DNA of 7,240 nucleotides. Source: an archaeon (GTDB lineage Archaea > Asgardarchaeota > Hermodarchaeia > Hermodarchaeales > Hermodarchaeaceae). Positions 5,393 to 7,240 of this stretch are shown here, piece after piece (positions within the stretch are counted from its first letter, which is position 1; every line of letters starts with the position of its first letter). The position numbers and the translations under genes are program-made. The notes beneath the pieces are model-generated. The model searched no databases and had not been told where the DNA came from. It was given only the letters and a program-made list of their open reading frames with translations. The stretch is taken from positions 1 to 7,240 of the forward strand of contig JABXGV010000319.1 of assembly GCA_016550485.1 (NCBI GenBank), written 5' to 3'.

Positions 5393-7075
5393 ATGACACC
5401 TAACGGTGAATTTGCAAACGACTTGTTAGAGCCCCACAAGGTGTGGGGCCAGAAGACCACGGTCATGTTCGTCATCGACCTCGTTGTTAAACCTCTTCTC
5501 GTACTCTTCATCATCGCAAACATGTTCTTCTTCGTCTTCCGCGTCATGCCGGGTGACCCGGCCTCTATCTATATCAGCGGTAACCTTGCTGCCACCCAAC
5601 CGGATCTCGCGCAAGCGATTCGCGTGTTCTGGGGATTCGACCTACCCCTTCCACTCCAGTACGGCATCTTCATGCTGCACTTCTTTACCGGCGGCTTCCT
5701 GAGGGCGCACTCGTTTACGGAGGGCCTCCGTCCAGTAGGCGAGTCGATTGTCGCCCGACTGCCACAGACCCTTCGCCTCACGCTGATTCCATTCGCCATC
5801 ATCTCCACGATATTCGTCGTCTATGCTGTTCTTCGGCGGAATAACGTCGCCTCGAAGAGTGGGTGGCGAAGACAGGTCTACGAAATCATTTTTAGTAAAT
5901 GGCTCTGGATCCTCTTGGCCATTATCGTTCTCTGGGGTAACCTGCAGCTGGGAATCCTTGGGATACTACCTTTATATGGTTCAGTTTCAGCTCCAAACCC
6001 GACAGATCCTACGCTCTATGCCCTTGACCTCTTGTGGCACCTAGTTGCTCCAGTATCCGTCATCTGTCTTCTTTGTACTGCAGTGGCAACGCACTATTTC
6101 TATCAGAAACCCGGTGAAGCAATGCCACCCATTTCCCATGGGGTACCTCGGCTTCTAGTCTGGACAGCATCCATTGCCTTGCCTCTGGAAACATGGTACA
6201 ACCACTATGGTCTTGGCTTATATGCCTATACCTCTTTGCTCCTGCAGAACTATCCTGCAGTCATAGCTATCAGCTACATCTATTTCCTACTCTTCGGCGT
6301 TTCAGCCCTTCTCGTAGAGGCCATCCTTCGTTGGACTCTCTACCGGAACCCTGTGGAACTCCATGGTCACAAAGCGAGTCTATTCGAGAAGCGTTCGCTG
6401 CGACGAATCCCTTCCATCATCGGGCTTGTACTGGTCTTTGTCTTCATTGGCATCGCGATAGCTGGAACATTCGTTCCCCCTATAGGATATTGGCCCCGTG
6501 ATGCCCCCTTAGAATACACCCTTAGAGGACTATTCCCCCTACTCGTCGAAGGCGCATCAGTTGGGATAGTAGCCACACTCGTTGGTGGCCTCCTCGGGTT
6601 GGGAGCATACCATGCCCTGCGAACTGACTGGTCCTGGCCAGTCAAGTACATTCCGGTCTTCATCGTTTCCGTGATTGTACTCGTGTTTGGGTTTCAGGTG
6701 ATAGTGTGTTCAATTGGACTAGACCCCATCTCAATCGCTGGAACAAGTTTCCTTAATGGAGCCGGGTTGATCCTTTCCATAGGCGCTATTCGGCGCATCA
6801 GTAATACCGATTTGGGAAAGGGAGAAGTGATCTGGCGGAACTGGGCGAGAACCCTCGCGCCCGTGTTCATCTTCTACTGTCTGATCGGTGGACTTTTAGC
6901 GCTCGTGGGAGGGTTCATGCACTTCCTCTGGACCGATAACCTAAGCTATGTAATCGCAGATTTCCTCAGCGCGGGCTTTTACATGACGAACCCAATGCTG
7001 TTCCTATTGCCTGGAGCGTTCATTGTCCTCTTCGTCCTCGCCTTTGACCTCCTCTGGTGTGGTCTTCGCAACTAG
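5393..7075 (+). CDS. Fused DppB-DppC-like ABC transporter permease lacking recognisable EAA loops
   Basis: Predicted 560-residue polytopic membrane protein made of two halves like the paired permeases of peptide/nickel (Dpp/Opp) importers. The DppB-like half (about 28-320) has FRVMPGDPA (49-57), GFDLPLPLQY (81-90), PVGESIVARLPQTLRLTL (114-131), a periplasmic-side stretch, HLVAP (216-220), ETWYNHYGLGLYAY (266-279), NYPAV, and a final helix ending YRNP. The DppC-like half (about 330-560) starts with a helix at 340-360 ending FVPPIGYWPRD, continues with helices near 385-408, 418-440, 453-466 and 488-510, and ends PMLFLLPGAFIVLFVLAFDLLWCGLRN, matching DppC ends. The cytoplasmic EAA loop that docks on the ATPase is not visible in either half. 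In the first, His216 to Glu266 is only 50 residues with a short Pro-rich loop (QKPGEAMPPISHGVP). The ATG at 5393 has only a weak GAGTGA upstream. It may partner the gene starting at 7175. Confidence 0.8.
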   Translation: MTPNGEFANDLLEPHKVWGQKTTVMFVIDLVVKPLLVLFIIANMFFFVFRVMPGDPASIYISGNLAATQPDLAQAIRVFWGFDLPLPLQYGIFMLHFFTGGFLRAHSFTEGLRPVGESIVARLPQTLRLTLIPFAIISTIFVVYAVLRRNNVASKSGWRRQVYEIIFSKWLWILLAIIVLWGNLQLGILGILPLYGSVSAPNPTDPTLYALDLLWHLVAPVSVICLLCTAVATHYFYQKPGEAMPPISHGVPRLLVWTASIALPLETWYNHYGLGLYAYTSLLLQNYPAVIAISYIYFLLFGVSALLVEAILRWTLYRNPVELHGHKASLFEKRSLRRIPSIIGLVLVFVFIGIAIAGTFVPPIGYWPRDAPLEYTLRGLFPLLVEGASVGIVATLVGGLLGLGAYHALRTDWSWPVKYIPVFIVSVIVLVFGFQVIVCSIGLDPISIAGTSFLNGAGLILSIGAIRRISNTDLGKGEVIWRNWARTLAPVFIFYCLIGGLLALVGGFMHFLWTDNLSYVIADFLSAGFYMTNPMLFLLPGAFIVLFVLAFDLLWCGLRN

Positions 7076-7135
7076 TATCAACGGCTAAAACAAATCAGTG
7101 TCCGTTCGCCCCTCTAGCGGGCTTACCGTAAGGCA

Positions 7136-7143
7136 TATAAATA
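7136..7143 (+). promoter_or_regulatory. TATA box of the partial gene at 7175
   Basis: TATAAATA preceded by AAGGCA is the cleanest archaeal TATA sequence in the window. It is 31-38 bases ahead of the GTG start at 7175, so transcription should begin around 7165 with a very short leader that includes or abuts GGTGAGG. Its presence suggests the downstream gene has its own promoter rather than relying only on read-through from the permease gene. Confidence 0.6.
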
Positions 7144-7174
7144 GACTAAATTCGGGCGCAAATCGGTGAGGATT

Positions 7175-7240
7175 GTGCGCATCAGAGAAGAGGAACCACA
7201 ACCAGAGCCCCAGGCACTCCTCGGCTCAAACGGCTATTCT
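7175..7240 (+). CDS. N-terminal start of an unidentified protein (runs off the window)
   Basis: GTG at 7175 follows GGTGAGG (7165-7171), the best ribosome binding site in the window, three bases before the start. It opens a frame of 22 codons to the last base: an acidic, proline- and glutamine-rich beginning (REEEPQPEPQ) followed by ALLGSNGYS. This looks like a soluble, flexible N-terminus and has no signal peptide. Its position 99 bases after a Dpp-like permease makes an ABC ATPase (DppD type) a natural guess, but nothing in these residues proves it. Confidence 0.55.
   Translation, partial: MRIREEEPQPEPQALLGSNGYS

Noticed and set aside
7107..7122. GCCC...GGGC inverted repeat as a terminator after the permease
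   Set aside because: The stem is only four base pairs and is followed by TTACCGT rather than a T run.

Overview
The window looks archaeal. The evidence is GGTGA-type ribosome binding sites, GTG starts, TATA-like boxes about 30-60 bases ahead of start codons, a Hel308/Ski2-type helicase, and a leftover surface-protein tail made of a threonine-rich stalk, IPGFP and one hydrophobic segment. The moderate GC content and that tail style are compatible with an Asgard lineage such as Thorarchaeota. This assignment is an inference; no rRNA or other marker gene is present.

Layout, left to right. Bases 1-144 hold the 3' end of a plus-strand protein ending in a winged-helix-like fold. Facing it is a minus-strand gene (194-1240) for an extracytoplasmic molybdopterin oxidoreductase domain fused to a four-helix, histidine-bearing membrane domain. 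Its upstream gap (1241-1364) carries a perfect 7-bp-arm palindrome and a weak TATA candidate. Next, also on the minus strand, is a 720-residue Ski2/Hel308-like helicase (1365-3527) with a SWIM zinc finger set into its winged-helix region. A 153-bp divergent gap then leads to a plus-strand gene for an unrecognised 437-residue protein with a C-terminal Lrp/AsnC effector-domain-like fold (3681-4994). The 398 bases from 4995 to 5392 contain no intact gene. They hold the orphan surface-protein tail (about 5054-5254), a second copy of a 48-49-base element also found at 3559-3607, and a putative promoter/operator. The last full gene (5393-7075) is a single-chain fusion of DppB-like and DppC-like ABC permease halves in which the usual ATPase-contacting EAA loops cannot be found. 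A good TATA box and ribosome binding site then introduce the first 22 codons of another gene (7175 onward).

These genes do not form one evident operon. The molybdoenzyme and helicase are codirectional but separated by about 120 bp with their own signals. The helicase and the 437-residue gene are divergent. The permease and the downstream partial gene could form a transporter unit, but the sequence does not show the ATPase. The most unusual items are the SWIM-bearing helicase, the EAA-less permease fusion, the molybdoenzyme-cytochrome-like fusion without a twin-arginine signal, and the two-copy upstream element.
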